Shown in pieces: positions 33,754-44,011 of a stretch of DNA of 64,000 nt. A program made the translations under genes and the position numbers. Within the stretch, counting starts at the first letter, position 1, and each line of letters begins with the position of its first letter. The notes under the pieces are model-generated. The model searched no databases. It was given only the letters and a program-made list of their open reading frames with translations, and was not told the DNA's origin. The stretch lies in NCBI RefSeq assembly GCF_900156475.1, contig NZ_FTNR01000007.1, positions 1 through 64,000 on the forward strand, given 5' to 3'. This stretch comes from Natronorubrum thiooxidans (GTDB taxonomy: Archaea; Halobacteriota; Halobacteria; Halobacteriales; Natrialbaceae).

Positions 33754-36588
33754 ATGACTGACGGGGACGTCGCGGCGTTTACACACCTCGGGCCGACGGT
33801 TCGTGGGGCGCTCTCCGAACGCGGCTTCTCGAGGCCCACGCCACCACAGCGACTGGCGATTCCGCCGCTGTCGGCCGGCCAACAGACGCTCGTGATTGCC
33901 CCCACCGGCAGCGGCAAGACCGAGACGGCGATGTTGCCCGTCTTCGACCACTTACTCGAGGACCCGCCCGAGGGATTCGGCGCGCTCTATGTCACCCCGC
34001 TGCGGGCGCTCAACCGCGACATGCGCGACCGCCTCGAGTGGTGGGGCGACTATCTCGACCTCGAGGTCGACGTCCGCCACGGCGATACGACCCAGTACCA
34101 GCGCGGCAAGCAGGCGGAAAACCCGCCGGACGTGCTGGTGACGACGCCCGAAACCCTCCAGGCGATGCTCACCGGGGAACGCCTGCGGGAGGGTCTCCGG
34201 GACGTCTCCCATGTCGTGATCGACGAGGTCCACGAACTCGCGGCGTCGAAACGTGGTGCCCAGCTTGCGATCGGTCTCGAGCGGTTACAGGACCTCGCAG
34301 GGCCGATCCAGCGAATCGGCCTGTCGGCGACGGTCGGTGATCCGGCCGAGGTCGGCCAGTTCCTTACTGGGGGTCGGCCCTGTGAGATCCGAGAGATCGA
34401 CGTCGGAAGCAACATCGACGTCACCGTCCGCGAACCCGAGATCACCGACGCAGACGAACGGCTGGCGGGCGAACTGATGACTGAAGCCGACACGGCCAGC
34501 CACGTTCGATTGATCCGAGACCTCGTTGCGGAACACGAGTCGGCACTGATCTTCGTCAACACGCGTCAGACAGCGGAGGCGCTTGGCTCGAGATTCACCG
34601 AACTCGACCTCCCGATCGGCGTCCACCACGGCTCGCTCTCGAAGGAGGCCCGAATCGACGTCGAAGATCGGTTCAAAGCCGGCGACCTCGAGGGCCTGCT
34701 CTGTACGTCCTCGATGGAACTGGGAATCGACGTCGGTCGGGTTGATCACGTGGTCCAGTACAAAAGTCCCCGGCAGGTGACGCGACTGCTCCAGCGAATC
34801 GGGCGTGCGGGTCATCGCCAGGACGCGGTCTCGAGTGGCACCATCATCACGACCCGCCCCGACGACACGCTCGAGGCAGTGGCAATCGCCCGTCGAGCTC
34901 GAGACGGTGAGGTCGAACCGACGGCAATCCACAACGGAAGTCTCGACGTGGTCGCAAACCAGATTCCAGGATTCGTCCAGAGCCGCGGCTCGACATCCTT
35001 CCGTGAGGCCTACGAGACGGTTACGCGCGCGTACCCGTTTCGTGATCTTCCCGAGGAGACGTTTCGCGAGGTCGTCTCGGAACTCCATCGCAATCGGATC
35101 GTCTGGTTCGACGAGGCCGAGGACCGTCTCGAGACCACGGGCGGTACCTGGCAGTACGTCTATGCCAATCTCTCGATGATCCCCGACGAGGAGACCTACG
35201 AGGTCCACGACATCGCCTCGAGCACCCAGATCGGGACGTTAGACGAACGGTTCGTGGTCAACTTCGCCCAGCCCGGCGAGGTGTTCATCCAACGCGGCGA
35301 GATGTGGCGCATCGCCGAGATCGACGACGAGGAGGCGCGAGTGAAGGTCAGCCCGATCGAAGACCCCGCGGGCGAGGTGCCGTCCTGGACCGGTCAGGAG
35401 ATCCCCGTCCCCGCCGCCGTCGCCGGTGAGGTCGGCGACATTCGGTCCGTCGCCGAGCCACAGCTGTCGGCTGGTGCGGACGCGGGAGCCGTCTCGAGGG
35501 AACTCGCCCATCGATACCCGGCCGACGAATACACGCTCACGCAGGCCTGCGGGCAACTCGAGCGCCACGTCGCGGCCGAGGCACCGATGCCGACGGCTGA
35601 TCGACTCGTCCTCGAGCGGCAGGGTCGAACCATCGTCCTGAACGCGCCGTTCGGCCATATGATAAACGAGACGCTCGGTCGACTGCTTTCCTCGTTGCTC
35701 GGCCAGCAGGCCGGCTCGTCTGTGGGTCTCGAGACGGACCCCTACCGGATCGAACTCGAGGTACCGACCTCGGTCGCGACGAGCGACGTGCTGGCGGTGC
35801 TCGAGGAAACTAATCCCGACCACGTCGAGGCGATCATCGAACTCGGCCTCAAGCGCTCGGACGCGCTCGCCTTTCGGCTCGCGCAGGTCTCGGCCAAGTT
35901 CGGCGCGCTCAAACGCTGGCAGAACAACGGCTCCGGGCGACTCTCGAGCAAGCGGCTGTTGGCGGCCCTCGAGGACACCCCGATGTACGCCGAGGCGATC
36001 CGCGAGGTGTTCCACGAGGATCTCGACGTCGATCGGGCGAGTACGGTCCTCGAGCGCCTCCAATCGGGCGAACTGGAACTCGTCACTCATCGAGGCCGAA
36101 CGCCGGTCGGACAGGGTGGCCGCTCGGCTGGCGGCAAGGAGCTTCTGGCACCGGAAAACGCGGATGCGAGCGTGATCAAGACGGTCAAGGAACGCCTGCA
36201 GAACGACCGAATCATCCTGCTCTGTACCCATTGCACGGAGTGGAAGGCCAAAACAAAAGTCAGGCGCGTCGCCGACCAGCCCGAGTGTCCCGAGTGTGGC
36301 TCCACTCGGATCGCGTCGCTGAACCCATGGGCCGACGAGGTCGTCCAGGCAGTCCGCGCCGACGAAAAAGACGACGAGCAGGTGTCGATGACCGAACGCG
36401 CGTATCGGAGCGCGAGCCTCGTCCAAAGTCACGGCAAACAGGCCGTGATCGCGATGGCTGCTCGCGGCGTCGGGCCGCACAACGCCGCCCGGATCATCAA
36501 CAAGCTCCGGGAGGACGAAGCCGAGTTCTATCGCGATATCCTCTCGAAAGAGCGCGAGTACGCGCGAACCCAGTCGTTTTGGGATTGA
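33754..36588 (+). CDS. lhr: Lhr-family DEAD/DEAH helicase
   Basis: This large superfamily-2 helicase (944 residues) has motif I APTGSGKT (49-56), Ia TPLRALNRDM, II DEVHEL, III GLSATVG, IV IFVNTRQTAE, V SMELGIDVGRVD and VI QRIGRAGHR. A winged-helix domain and the Lhr-specific C-terminal domains follow, with a zinc site CTHC ... CPEC near residue 830. Lhr proteins translocate 3' to 5' on single-stranded DNA and unwind RNA:DNA hybrids during repair. Length and order are typical for archaea. Confidence 0.94.
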   Translation: MTDGDVAAFTHLGPTVRGALSERGFSRPTPPQRLAIPPLSAGQQTLVIAPTGSGKTETAMLPVFDHLLEDPPEGFGALYVTPLRALNRDMRDRLEWWGDYLDLEVDVRHGDTTQYQRGKQAENPPDVLVTTPETLQAMLTGERLREGLRDVSHVVIDEVHELAASKRGAQLAIGLERLQDLAGPIQRIGLSATVGDPAEVGQFLTGGRPCEIREIDVGSNIDVTVREPEITDADERLAGELMTEADTASHVRLIRDLVAEHESALIFVNTRQTAEALGSRFTELDLPIGVHHGSLSKEARIDVEDRFKAGDLEGLLCTSSMELGIDVGRVDHVVQYKSPRQVTRLLQRIGRAGHRQDAVSSGTIITTRPDDTLEAVAIARRARDGEVEPTAIHNGSLDVVANQIPGFVQSRGSTSFREAYETVTRAYPFRDLPEETFREVVSELHRNRIVWFDEAEDRLETTGGTWQYVYANLSMIPDEETYEVHDIASSTQIGTLDERFVVNFAQPGEVFIQRGEMWRIAEIDDEEARVKVSPIEDPAGEVPSWTGQEIPVPAAVAGEVGDIRSVAEPQLSAGADAGAVSRELAHRYPADEYTLTQACGQLERHVAAEAPMPTADRLVLERQGRTIVLNAPFGHMINETLGRLLSSLLGQQAGSSVGLETDPYRIELEVPTSVATSDVLAVLEETNPDHVEAIIELGLKRSDALAFRLAQVSAKFGALKRWQNNGSGRLSSKRLLAALEDTPMYAEAIREVFHEDLDVDRASTVLERLQSGELELVTHRGRTPVGQGGRSAGGKELLAPENADASVIKTVKERLQNDRIILLCTHCTEWKAKTKVRRVADQPECPECGSTRIASLNPWADEVVQAVRADEKDDEQVSMTERAYRSASLVQSHGKQAVIAMAARGVGPHNAARIINKLREDEAEFYRDILSKEREYARTQSFWD

Positions 36589-36691
36589 GGCGGCTGCGAC
36601 AGTCACAACTGACCGATACTCTCTCTGCTGAATGAGACTGCGTCTCACGGTGAACCCAGTCCTTATGATGGTGACAGGCAAATCATGGGCA

Positions 36692-38737
36692 ATGGATTCC
36701 GGTCCGCCCTCCTCGTCATCCGCCGGAAATACGGACCACAGCGATGGGTCGAGCATCCACGACCACGGGACGGGATCGCTCCTCGAAGCGGCGGGTATCG
36801 CTAGCGTCTGGATGCATGCGGACGGCACGATCACCGACGCCAACGACGCCTTCGTATCGTTGACCGGGTACAGCCGCTCTGAGCTGCGTGGAACCGCGTT
36901 TTCCACGCTCGTCGAGGACGATCTCCCGTCGCTCGAGTCACTCGTTGCCGATGACGCGACGAGCCCGGTCTCGACGAACCTGTCGATCCGAACCAGCGCG
37001 GAGACGAGACGGTCTATCGAGATCCATCTCGAGCGCCTCGAGACTGACGGCGACGAGTCACGGATCGTCGGCCTCGTCAACCGTCGAGCAACGCCGACGG
37101 AATCCGTCTCGTCGTCCGAGTTCACCTACGGGCGGACGTTTCAGGCGCTCGCCGACGCGCTCCCTGACGGGATCATCGTTCTGGATACGAACAGCGATAT
37201 CCAGTACGCCAATCCCGCCGTCGAACGCATCCTCGGCTATCCGCCCGGCGAACTGGTCGGCTCCAACAAGGTCACGATCATCCCGCCACGGCTTCGACAG
37301 GCCCATATCGACGCGTTACAGCAGTATCTCGAGACCGGCGAGCGAACAATAAATTGGACGTACGTCGAACTGCCGGGCCAACACAAGGCGGGTCACGAGA
37401 TCCCGCTCGGGATCTCGCTCAACGAGTTCTGGTTCGATGACAACCGCTACTTCGTCGGGCTGTTCCGCGATATCTCACCACGAAAGGAGGCCGAACAAAC
37501 GCTCAGGGCAAAGGTCTCCCAGCTCGAGTCGATCGCCTACCTCGGTCGACACGCCCTCGAGAACCGGGATACGGATGCCCTCCTCGAGAACGCGACTGAG
37601 CTGGTCGCTGCGGCACTGGATCTCGAGTGCTGTGTCGTCTACGATGCCGAGACGAATAGCACCGACGACGCGTTCCGGGTTCGCTCACACGTCGGCTGTG
37701 ACGACGCCGTCCTCGAGACTGAAATCCAGCGCTCGAGTACCGACTCGCTGCCCGACGCCACGCTTGCCGCAGGCGAACCGATCGTCGTCGAATCCTTCGA
37801 GACCGATTCTCGAGTGCCCGATTCGACTGCACTGACCACCCACGGCATCAGGAGCGGCATCGGCGTTCCGATCGGCCCGACGACCGACTCGCCGGGTGTG
37901 CTCGTCGTCTACGGCACCACCGAACGGGAGTTCGCCGACCACGACGTCGACTTCCTCGAGAGCGCTGCGACGATCATCGCGACAGCGATCGAACGCCAGG
38001 CGTACGAGCGCCGACTCAACGACACGGTCGCCGAACTCGAGGTTTCCAACGAGCGGTTAGAACAGTTCGCCTACGCGGCCTCCCACGACATGCAGGAACC
38101 GCTGCGGATGGTGTCGAGTTATCTCCAACTCCTCGAGCGCCGGTACACCGACGAACTCGATTCCGACGGCAAGGAGTTCATCGAGTTTGCCGTCGACGGC
38201 GCTGAACGGATGCGTGATATGATCGACGGGCTTCTCGAGTACTCTCGGATCGACTCGAAAGGCGCGCCGCTCGAACCCGTCGACCTCGATGCGGTGCTCG
38301 AGGACGTCCTGACCGACCTGCAGGTGATGATCGACCAGTCCGACGCCGAGATTACGGCCGCGTCGTTGCCCGAGGTACGGGGTGACGCCGGCCAACTCCG
38401 GCAGTTGTTCCAGAACCTCCTCTCGAACGCGCTCGAGTACAGCGGCGATGACCGACCGCGGGTCCATATCGACGCCGAACGAACCGGTCCGATGTGGACA
38501 CTGTCGGTCCACGACGAGGGGATCGGTATCGATCCTGAGGATACCACACAAATCTTTCAGGTGTTCCAGCGGCTCCACAGTCGCGCGGAGTACGCTGGCA
38601 CGGGGATCGGCCTCGCGCTCTGTCAGCGCATCGTCGAGCGCCACGGCGGGGAGATCTGGGTCGACTCTCGACCCGGTGAGGGGTCGACGTTTTCGTTTAC
38701 GCTGCAACCGGCCGAGACCGCCCAGCGGGACCGGTGA
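36692..38737 (+). CDS. PAS-PAS-GAF sensor histidine kinase
   Basis: The 681-residue soluble kinase has PAS-1 (about 25-125, ASVWMHADGTITDANDAFVS), PAS-2 (about 150-275, DGIIVLDTNSDIQYANPAVE), GAF (about 290-430), HisKA with the phospho-acceptor His465 in FAYAASHDMQEPLRM, and a HATPase domain. The nucleotide boxes are LLSNALEYS (N), VHDEGIGIDPED (G1) and GTGIGLALC (G2). No membrane helix is present, so it senses a cytoplasmic cue. No response regulator is adjacent. Starts at 36632, 36665 or 36668 are also possible; 36692 gives the usual polar serine-rich lead-in. Confidence 0.92.
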   Translation: MDSGPPSSSSAGNTDHSDGSSIHDHGTGSLLEAAGIASVWMHADGTITDANDAFVSLTGYSRSELRGTAFSTLVEDDLPSLESLVADDATSPVSTNLSIRTSAETRRSIEIHLERLETDGDESRIVGLVNRRATPTESVSSSEFTYGRTFQALADALPDGIIVLDTNSDIQYANPAVERILGYPPGELVGSNKVTIIPPRLRQAHIDALQQYLETGERTINWTYVELPGQHKAGHEIPLGISLNEFWFDDNRYFVGLFRDISPRKEAEQTLRAKVSQLESIAYLGRHALENRDTDALLENATELVAAALDLECCVVYDAETNSTDDAFRVRSHVGCDDAVLETEIQRSSTDSLPDATLAAGEPIVVESFETDSRVPDSTALTTHGIRSGIGVPIGPTTDSPGVLVVYGTTEREFADHDVDFLESAATIIATAIERQAYERRLNDTVAELEVSNERLEQFAYAASHDMQEPLRMVSSYLQLLERRYTDELDSDGKEFIEFAVDGAERMRDMIDGLLEYSRIDSKGAPLEPVDLDAVLEDVLTDLQVMIDQSDAEITAASLPEVRGDAGQLRQLFQNLLSNALEYSGDDRPRVHIDAERTGPMWTLSVHDEGIGIDPEDTTQIFQVFQRLHSRAEYAGTGIGLALCQRIVERHGGEIWVDSRPGEGSTFSFTLQPAETAQRDR

Positions 38738-38815
38738 GTTCGAACCGAAACAGTGTATTGTCTGGCTTTCGCCACCATCGTAACGGCCATACGAACCGAT
38801 CGCGTGTGTTAGAAC

Positions 38816-39523
38816 ATGAAATTCGCGCCGGGGGCCTGGAAGTATGCCATTCTTCCCCTGCTTGCTGCACCGTTCGCGCTCCTGTTTAGCGTGACTGCGA
38901 GTCTCCTTGCACTCGCGACCAGTGTTGGAACGCTCGCCTTCTTTCGTGACCCGGACCGAACACCGCCGCCGACCGGTGTCGTCTCGCCCGCCGACGGGAA
39001 CGTCTCCGTGCTCCGCGAGGAGGGCGACCGCGTTCGGCTGGGCGTCTTCATGAACGTCTGGCACGTCCACGTCATCCGCGCGCCGTTCGACGCCACGGTG
39101 ACCGACGTCGAACACATCTCGGGTGCGAACCGGCCGGCGTTCTCGAAGGAATCGGATCGAAACGAGCGCGTCCACGTCCGCCTCGAGACGGCATCGCCGA
39201 ATCTGCCTGCGGTCGAGCGACCGGCCACGGACGCGACTCGAGATCCGGACGACGCCTCGTTGGATTCGAACTCGAGCGACGCCGACGTCACGTTCATCGC
39301 CGGCGCGTTCGCCCGGCGCATCCATCCCTACGTCGAACGCAGCGACGACCTCGCTCGCGGCGACCGAATCGGCCACATCGCGTTCGGGAGTCGCGTCGAC
39401 CTGCTCTTTCCGCCCACCGTGGACCTCGAGGACGTCGCCGTGGAGACGGGGGATTCGATGACTGCCGGTGAGACGGTCGTCCTCGAGCCGGCGGCTGAGA
39501 GAGATTTTGACGGCCTCGAGTAA
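38816..39523 (+). CDS. asd: Phosphatidylserine decarboxylase
   Basis: The 235-residue enzyme forms phosphatidylethanolamine-type head groups from phosphatidylserine (archaetidylserine) lipids. It has two N-terminal membrane segments (about 8-40), VSPADGNVSVL, FMNVWHVHVIRAP, and the self-cleavage site FGSR with Ser192 becoming the pyruvoyl group. The sequence is shorter than E. coli Psd, like archaeal and Bacillus-like short forms. It is followed by a 58-residue gene often found beside it. Confidence 0.92.
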   Translation: MKFAPGAWKYAILPLLAAPFALLFSVTASLLALATSVGTLAFFRDPDRTPPPTGVVSPADGNVSVLREEGDRVRLGVFMNVWHVHVIRAPFDATVTDVEHISGANRPAFSKESDRNERVHVRLETASPNLPAVERPATDATRDPDDASLDSNSSDADVTFIAGAFARRIHPYVERSDDLARGDRIGHIAFGSRVDLLFPPTVDLEDVAVETGDSMTAGETVVLEPAAERDFDGLE

Positions 39524-39598
39524 ACGTCTCAGAACACATCGAGAGCGGTCCGAGTCTGTACTGTGTCTGCCCTCGCAGCAACCACTGGACTATCGCCC

Positions 39599-39608
39599 AG
39601 TTATATTT
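39599..39608 (+). promoter_or_regulatory. TATA box of the 58-residue gene
   Basis: agttatattt lies 24-33 bases before the ATG at 39632 and fits a leaderless promoter. Confidence 0.5.
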
Positions 39609-39631
39609 GGCTGGCCACCGTTCGAGCGGGC

Positions 39632-39808
39632 ATGTTCCGTGCAATCCTGCCAGAAGGCCAAATCGACTGCGAGCGGTACGAGCACACGGAGAACGGACTC
39701 GAGTTGTACGACGAAGACGACGAGTTCCTCGCGTTCGTTCCGTATGCGAACCTTCATGCACTGGCCGATGAGGAGATTTATTCTGGCGATGAGCGATCGA
39801 TCATGTGA
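39632..39808 (+). CDS. Conserved 58-residue acidic protein
   Basis: A leaderless-type start at 39632 gives MFRAILPEGQIDCERYEHTE and so on, ending GDERSIM. It is acidic, has no membrane helix, and holds one cysteine. Similar short proteins are widespread in haloarchaea near asd; the role is unknown. Its stop codon abuts the TFB stop on the other strand with no gap. Confidence 0.7.
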   Translation: MFRAILPEGQIDCERYEHTENGLELYDEDDEFLAFVPYANLHALADEEIYSGDERSIM

Positions 39809-40759
39809 TCAGGCCGGCGCTTGATCTATCGCCTCGAGTTGTTCGCGATACCGATTGCGAACGGTGACGACGGTTGTCTGTGCGGTGTCGGCGACTGCGC
39901 GCTGGGGAATCGTCTCGTCACAGATGAGGCCAGCGGCGTAGATGGCCGCCGCGGCGAACCCGGTCGGTGATTTCCCCGAATGGAGTCCCTGCTTGGTCGT
40001 TTCGTCGATGATCTCGACGGCCTTCGTCTCGACGTCTTTGTCGACGTCGAGTTCGGAACAGAACCGGGGGACGAACTGGCGTGGATTCGTCGGCTCTAAG
40101 TTGATGTCGAGTTCGTCGGCGATGTACCGGTAGGTCCGGCCGATCTCCCGCTGGTCGACCCGTGAGACGGCGGTGACTTCCTCGAGGCTGCGTGGGATGT
40201 CTTCCTTTCGACAGGCGGTGTAGAGGGCGCTGGTTGCGACGCCTTCGATCGAGCGGCCGCGGATGAGGTCTTGCTCGAGTGCCTGTCGGTAAATGACGCT
40301 TGCCGTCTCTTTGACGGGTTTCGGGACGCCAAGCGCGCTGACCATCCGGTCGATTTCCGAGAGGGCGTACTTGAGGTTGCGCTCGCCAGCGTTTTTCGTT
40401 CGGATTCGTTCTTGCCAGACGCGGAGCCGATGGAGTTGGCCGTGTTTGTCGGCCGACATCGAGTGTCCGTTGGCGTCTTTGTTCCGCCAATCGATCGTCG
40501 TCGTCAGTCCTCGGTCGTGCATCGACTGTGTGAGCGGTGCACCGACTCGAGAAAGTTCGTCGTGCTCTTGGGCGTTGAACGCTCGCCACTCCGGGCCGTA
40601 GTCGATCGGGTCTTCGGTCAGGACGAGCCCACACTCCTTGCAGACTCGCTCGCCGCGGTCCGGGTCGTGTACGATCGTCTCGGTTTCACAGTCCGGACAC
40701 AGCTCGTGCTCTGTCTTCGCTGATTCGTGCTCCGTGTGATCGATGAGGGACCGCGTCAT
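39809..40759 (-). CDS. tfb: Transcription initiation factor IIB (TFB)
   Basis: The 316-residue general factor has an N-terminal zinc ribbon (Cys21, Cys24, Cys40, Cys43), the B-finger/linker region with EWRAFNAQEHDELSRVGAP, and two cyclin-like repeats (ALSEIDRMVSALGVP and the half starting near 210). A basic recognition helix VADTAQTTVVTVRNRYREQL contacts the BRE. Haloarchaea have several TFBs that tune promoter choice. ATG 40759 was preferred to one 27 bases upstream. Confidence 0.95.
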   Translation of the reverse strand: MTRSLIDHTEHESAKTEHELCPDCETETIVHDPDRGERVCKECGLVLTEDPIDYGPEWRAFNAQEHDELSRVGAPLTQSMHDRGLTTTIDWRNKDANGHSMSADKHGQLHRLRVWQERIRTKNAGERNLKYALSEIDRMVSALGVPKPVKETASVIYRQALEQDLIRGRSIEGVATSALYTACRKEDIPRSLEEVTAVSRVDQREIGRTYRYIADELDINLEPTNPRQFVPRFCSELDVDKDVETKAVEIIDETTKQGLHSGKSPTGFAAAAIYAAGLICDETIPQRAVADTAQTTVVTVRNRYREQLEAIDQAPA

Positions 40760-41510
40760 CAGTACTACGAGAATCCATGCAGGCATTGTAAGGGTGTATC
40801 ATGGTTTCGCGAGAAACCCCGACTTACCAGATCGGTCGGTGATGCTCGAAGAGGAGAAGTATAGGCAGCGATCTGTCGTCGCCATGCCCGATTGAGGCGA
40901 TCGACTGCATCGTGCCGAAACCGTGTCCCATCGGTCTTCTGTGGACGAAGTGCCTCGGTGGCATCTTCGCCCTACCATGTGGGACGTGGGCATAACACAT
41001 GAAATGGGGGCATAGTTTCGCCGATTGGACGCCGTAAATCACACATTCATTCGGTAAATTCGTCTTTCTGACTCGAACTGTCGCTCGCCTTTATGTCGTA
41101 GGCAGCAAACGTTCCGTACCAGTGTCGTGTCGCCGCTCTCCAATTCGGTTCTCGTCCCCGCCCCAGTTTCTACCCAACCGTTTCACATGTACGCGACCGA
41201 TACGCACACACAAGCGTTTGATACTGCCCACTGCTGATTGGGGGATCAAATGGGTGGTGTGTCGGTGTTTTGCCTCGATACTACTGTGGCTGAGAAGCCG
41301 CTCCGTACCTGCTTTGCAGCCGGTGCGAAACGTGGCTGTGCTTAAGAGTGTCAGTATTGGTGTACAACTTGGTGTGTCAATCGTGATTGCGACTTGCCGA
41401 CTACGAACGATGCGGCTTCCGTCGACCCGAGCGTATGGCCGTTGTTCCGCTCCCCATAACTCGCCACAATCAGACTTGAACGGGCTTTCGGGTCCTGGAG
41501 GCCAAGACTA
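40760..41510. other. Long gene-free stretch before the glycan locus
   Basis: About 750 bases hold no convincing gene. Its left end is the tfb promoter. Its right end has ctggaggcc about 10 bases before ATG 41511, a possible ribosome site. Frames on the minus strand (40824-41042) and plus strand (41122-41511) have unlikely composition. It may be a long leader or a decayed gene. Confidence 0.5.
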
Positions 41511-42107
41511 ATGTCGTCGATCGATACCTCGCTTCCGGACGAGATCGCGTCGGTAGCTGAGTCGGATGCAGACCAACGGCTGTCGAAAGACGTGATTTTC
41601 GAACTCCTGAAGAACCGCCGCCGACGAGAAGTACTCGCATACTTACTCGAGGCCGAGGAAACGGTGACACTCGGTGAACTCGCCGAACAGATCGCTGCTT
41701 GGGAGAACGATACCGACGTCGCTGCGCTTAGTTCCGATCAGCGAAAGCGAGTGTATGTCGCCCTCTACCAGACTCATCTCCCGAAGATGGACGATGCTGG
41801 TATCGTCGAATACGATCAGGATCGGGGACTGATTTCGCTTGCGGATAACGCCGACCTGTTGATGATGTACCTCGATACGGATACCCATCGTCAGGATCGG
41901 TGGGACCGATGGTACGCCACGCTGAGTGTCGTTGGTGCAGCGCTCGTTACCGGGGCCTTTCTCGGCCTTCCGCCGCTGTCGTCGATCCCGATGCTCGGTG
42001 TCGCTGGCATCGTCGTCATCGCGTTTTTCTTTCTTTCGGCTGCACACGCCGTTACGAACCGCCAACAGGAGCGAAACGTCGACGGCAAACTATCGCGAAT
42101 CGAGTGA
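41511..42107 (+). CDS. DUF7344-type winged-helix membrane protein
   Basis: The 198-residue protein has a winged-helix part (about 24-110: VIFELLKNRRRREVLAYLLE, TLGELAEQIAAWENDT, HLPKMDDAGIVEYDQD) followed by two membrane helices (about 137-177). In haloarchaea this arrangement belongs to the DUF7344 family, commonly found at the head of surface-polysaccharide loci. It may be a membrane-bound regulator of the genes that follow. The link is inference. Confidence 0.8.
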   Translation: MSSIDTSLPDEIASVAESDADQRLSKDVIFELLKNRRRREVLAYLLEAEETVTLGELAEQIAAWENDTDVAALSSDQRKRVYVALYQTHLPKMDDAGIVEYDQDRGLISLADNADLLMMYLDTDTHRQDRWDRWYATLSVVGAALVTGAFLGLPPLSSIPMLGVAGIVVIAFFFLSAAHAVTNRQQERNVDGKLSRIE

Positions 42108-42449
42108 CTGTTCTGGGACTCTCTCACACGGACTCCTGTCAGTCAGTGCTGGTGCAACCGCGACCGCCCTGCGGTTGCATCGGTACCTCGTTACGGCAGA
42201 CCGTATCAAGCCCCGATTACAGACTCGGGTCGTCGGCTTCGGTACCGGACCTGGCGGTTTCAGGCAGACTAATCATGCGCGAAGAAGGACTTTTATTCAC
42301 GGATCCCGAACGGACGACTGGCTCCCGACGACCGTCATCCAGTACCGGAGCAGTTCGCGTGCCAGCATCTGTTCCCGTTCCAGGCGCGGGGGCCATTTTT
42401 GATCGAACTCGTCTCGACAGTCGACACGGGCTCGTTGCTTCCGACAGTA
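42108..42449. other. Gene-free stretch
   Basis: It lies between the DUF7344 gene and the end of the glycosyltransferase. No supported gene, RNA or repeat is seen. Confidence 0.45.
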
Positions 42450-43619
42450 TCAGGCCGTATCCAGCTCCATCTCGACCGGCTCGCTGCGTGCTGGTTCTGC
42501 CGGCTCGGATCGCTCTACTGCGTCGTGACAGAACTGCTCGAGCCGTCGCGCCTGCTCGCGCCAGGTAAACGCCTGAATATCCTCGCGGGCCTGCCTGCCG
42601 AGTGTGTCTCGGAGCTCGGGCGACTCGAGGACCATGGTGAGCTTGTCGGCCAGATCTTGTGGGTCGTTGACCCGTGCGAGGAGCCCGTTTTCACCGTTGA
42701 CCAGATACGTCTTGATCCCCTCGAGAGCCGTCGTCACGACCGGGAGTTCACAGGCCATCGCTTCGACGTTTGCCATCCCGAAACTCTCGTTGTGGCTTGG
42801 CAGACAGAACACGTCGGCACCGGCGTGGTAGGCCGGCAGTTCCGGATGTGGGACTTCGCCGTGGAGTTCCACTCGCTCCCACATCCCGAGTTCGCGGGCC
42901 CGACGTCGTAACTGCGCTTTCTCGCTGCCACGACCAACGACGTGGAGTTCCTGCTTGCCCTCGAGACGAGACACTGCCTCGAGCAGGTCGTAGATCCCTT
43001 TTGATTCGACGAGTCGACCGACGAAGAGGATGATCGGATCGTCACTCGAGATCGCGGGCTCGACTCCCGGCTGGAATCGATCAGCGTCGACGCCCGGATA
43101 AATGAGTTCCTCGACGTCGGAGTCGAGTGCGTTCGTCACTCGCTGTGCGGTTTCGTCCGAGTTTGCCAGCAGGTGCTCTGTCTGTGAGAGCTTGTCTCGA
43201 AGTGTGACGCCAAGACCGAAACCCGTGAGCCGATGGAACGTGTAGACGGTCGGCACGTCGACTACGTTCGAGAGGAGGAGGTCATCCAGAAACTGGTAGG
43301 TAAAGAGGATGTCGAGGTGCTCGTTCATGTGGTCGATGAGGCCGTTTCGGATGGCCCACTGGGTCATCAAGAGCTTGACTCGGTTTTGGGGGCCAAGTGG
43401 ATGCACCGGATCGAGCGACTGCGTCCAGTGGTCCTCGAACGAGGGTGTTTCGATCACGGTCACGTCCGACTCGGTCAGCAGTGGTGACAGGTCCCCGTTC
43501 TGGGTGTAGAGGTAGACGTCGTTCGATCGGCTGAGTGCTGCCGCCATCTGCTGGGTGTAGACTGCGACCCCACCCGCATGGCGAGTCCCAGCAGCGTCGT
43601 GATAGAACCCGATTTTCAT
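42450..43619 (-). CDS. Glycosyltransferase family 4
   Basis: This 389-residue GT-B enzyme starts MKIGFYHDAAGTRHAGGVAVYTQ, a glycine-rich acceptor loop. The donor-side features are ILFVGRLVESKGIYDLLEA and ELHVVGRGSE, with the E-x7-E motif in ESFGMANVEAMA. It transfers an activated sugar onto a lipid-linked glycan or similar acceptor. The acidic C-terminal tail (AEPARSEPVEMELDTA) is unusual. It is divergent from the flippase at 44012. Confidence 0.92.
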   Translation of the reverse strand: MKIGFYHDAAGTRHAGGVAVYTQQMAAALSRSNDVYLYTQNGDLSPLLTESDVTVIETPSFEDHWTQSLDPVHPLGPQNRVKLLMTQWAIRNGLIDHMNEHLDILFTYQFLDDLLLSNVVDVPTVYTFHRLTGFGLGVTLRDKLSQTEHLLANSDETAQRVTNALDSDVEELIYPGVDADRFQPGVEPAISSDDPIILFVGRLVESKGIYDLLEAVSRLEGKQELHVVGRGSEKAQLRRRARELGMWERVELHGEVPHPELPAYHAGADVFCLPSHNESFGMANVEAMACELPVVTTALEGIKTYLVNGENGLLARVNDPQDLADKLTMVLESPELRDTLGRQAREDIQAFTWREQARRLEQFCHDAVERSEPAEPARSEPVEMELDTA

Positions 43620-44011
43620 ACTCTAACTAGTGTGTCACGACTGTTTTGTTATCTATTTCGTACTGTCAGTACTCTTCACGTATCGGTGTTCGCCTCGAAA
43701 ACGCAGTCTCGTTGCCGACGAACCTGCTGCCGGGACTGCTGGAGTCGCTGCTCGTCGATATCTTCTGCCCAACGATTGATATGGCACGGAAAACGGAATG
43801 TACGGGAGGGATTACAATGACGCTGTTCAGAGTAGCGGCGATCAAGTGAGCTCGACTCTCTCTCCACGCATTCGGCGGTCGATGTCGCCACTGGCCCTCT
43901 CCTCGAGTCTCGGCAGTCGCTCGTGTTGTCGGTGCCTGATCGGCGGCGACGGCTGGCGCTCCGACGACGAACTGCCTCGAAATCGAACTGCTGACCGACG
44001 AGTTGTCGAGC
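43620..44011. other. Divergent promoter region
   Basis: The spacer between oppositely oriented glycosyltransferase and flippase genes contains both promoters. AT-rich sequence occurs near 43620-43670. No other feature is supported. Confidence 0.45.

Noticed and set aside
35239-37125. 628-residue minus-strand frame opposite the Lhr helicase and kinase
   Set aside because: It is the antisense shadow of GC-rich coding DNA and has no coherent motifs.
40824-41042. His-rich minus-strand frame upstream of tfb
   Set aside because: No recognised pattern beyond scattered histidines and no promoter or start support.
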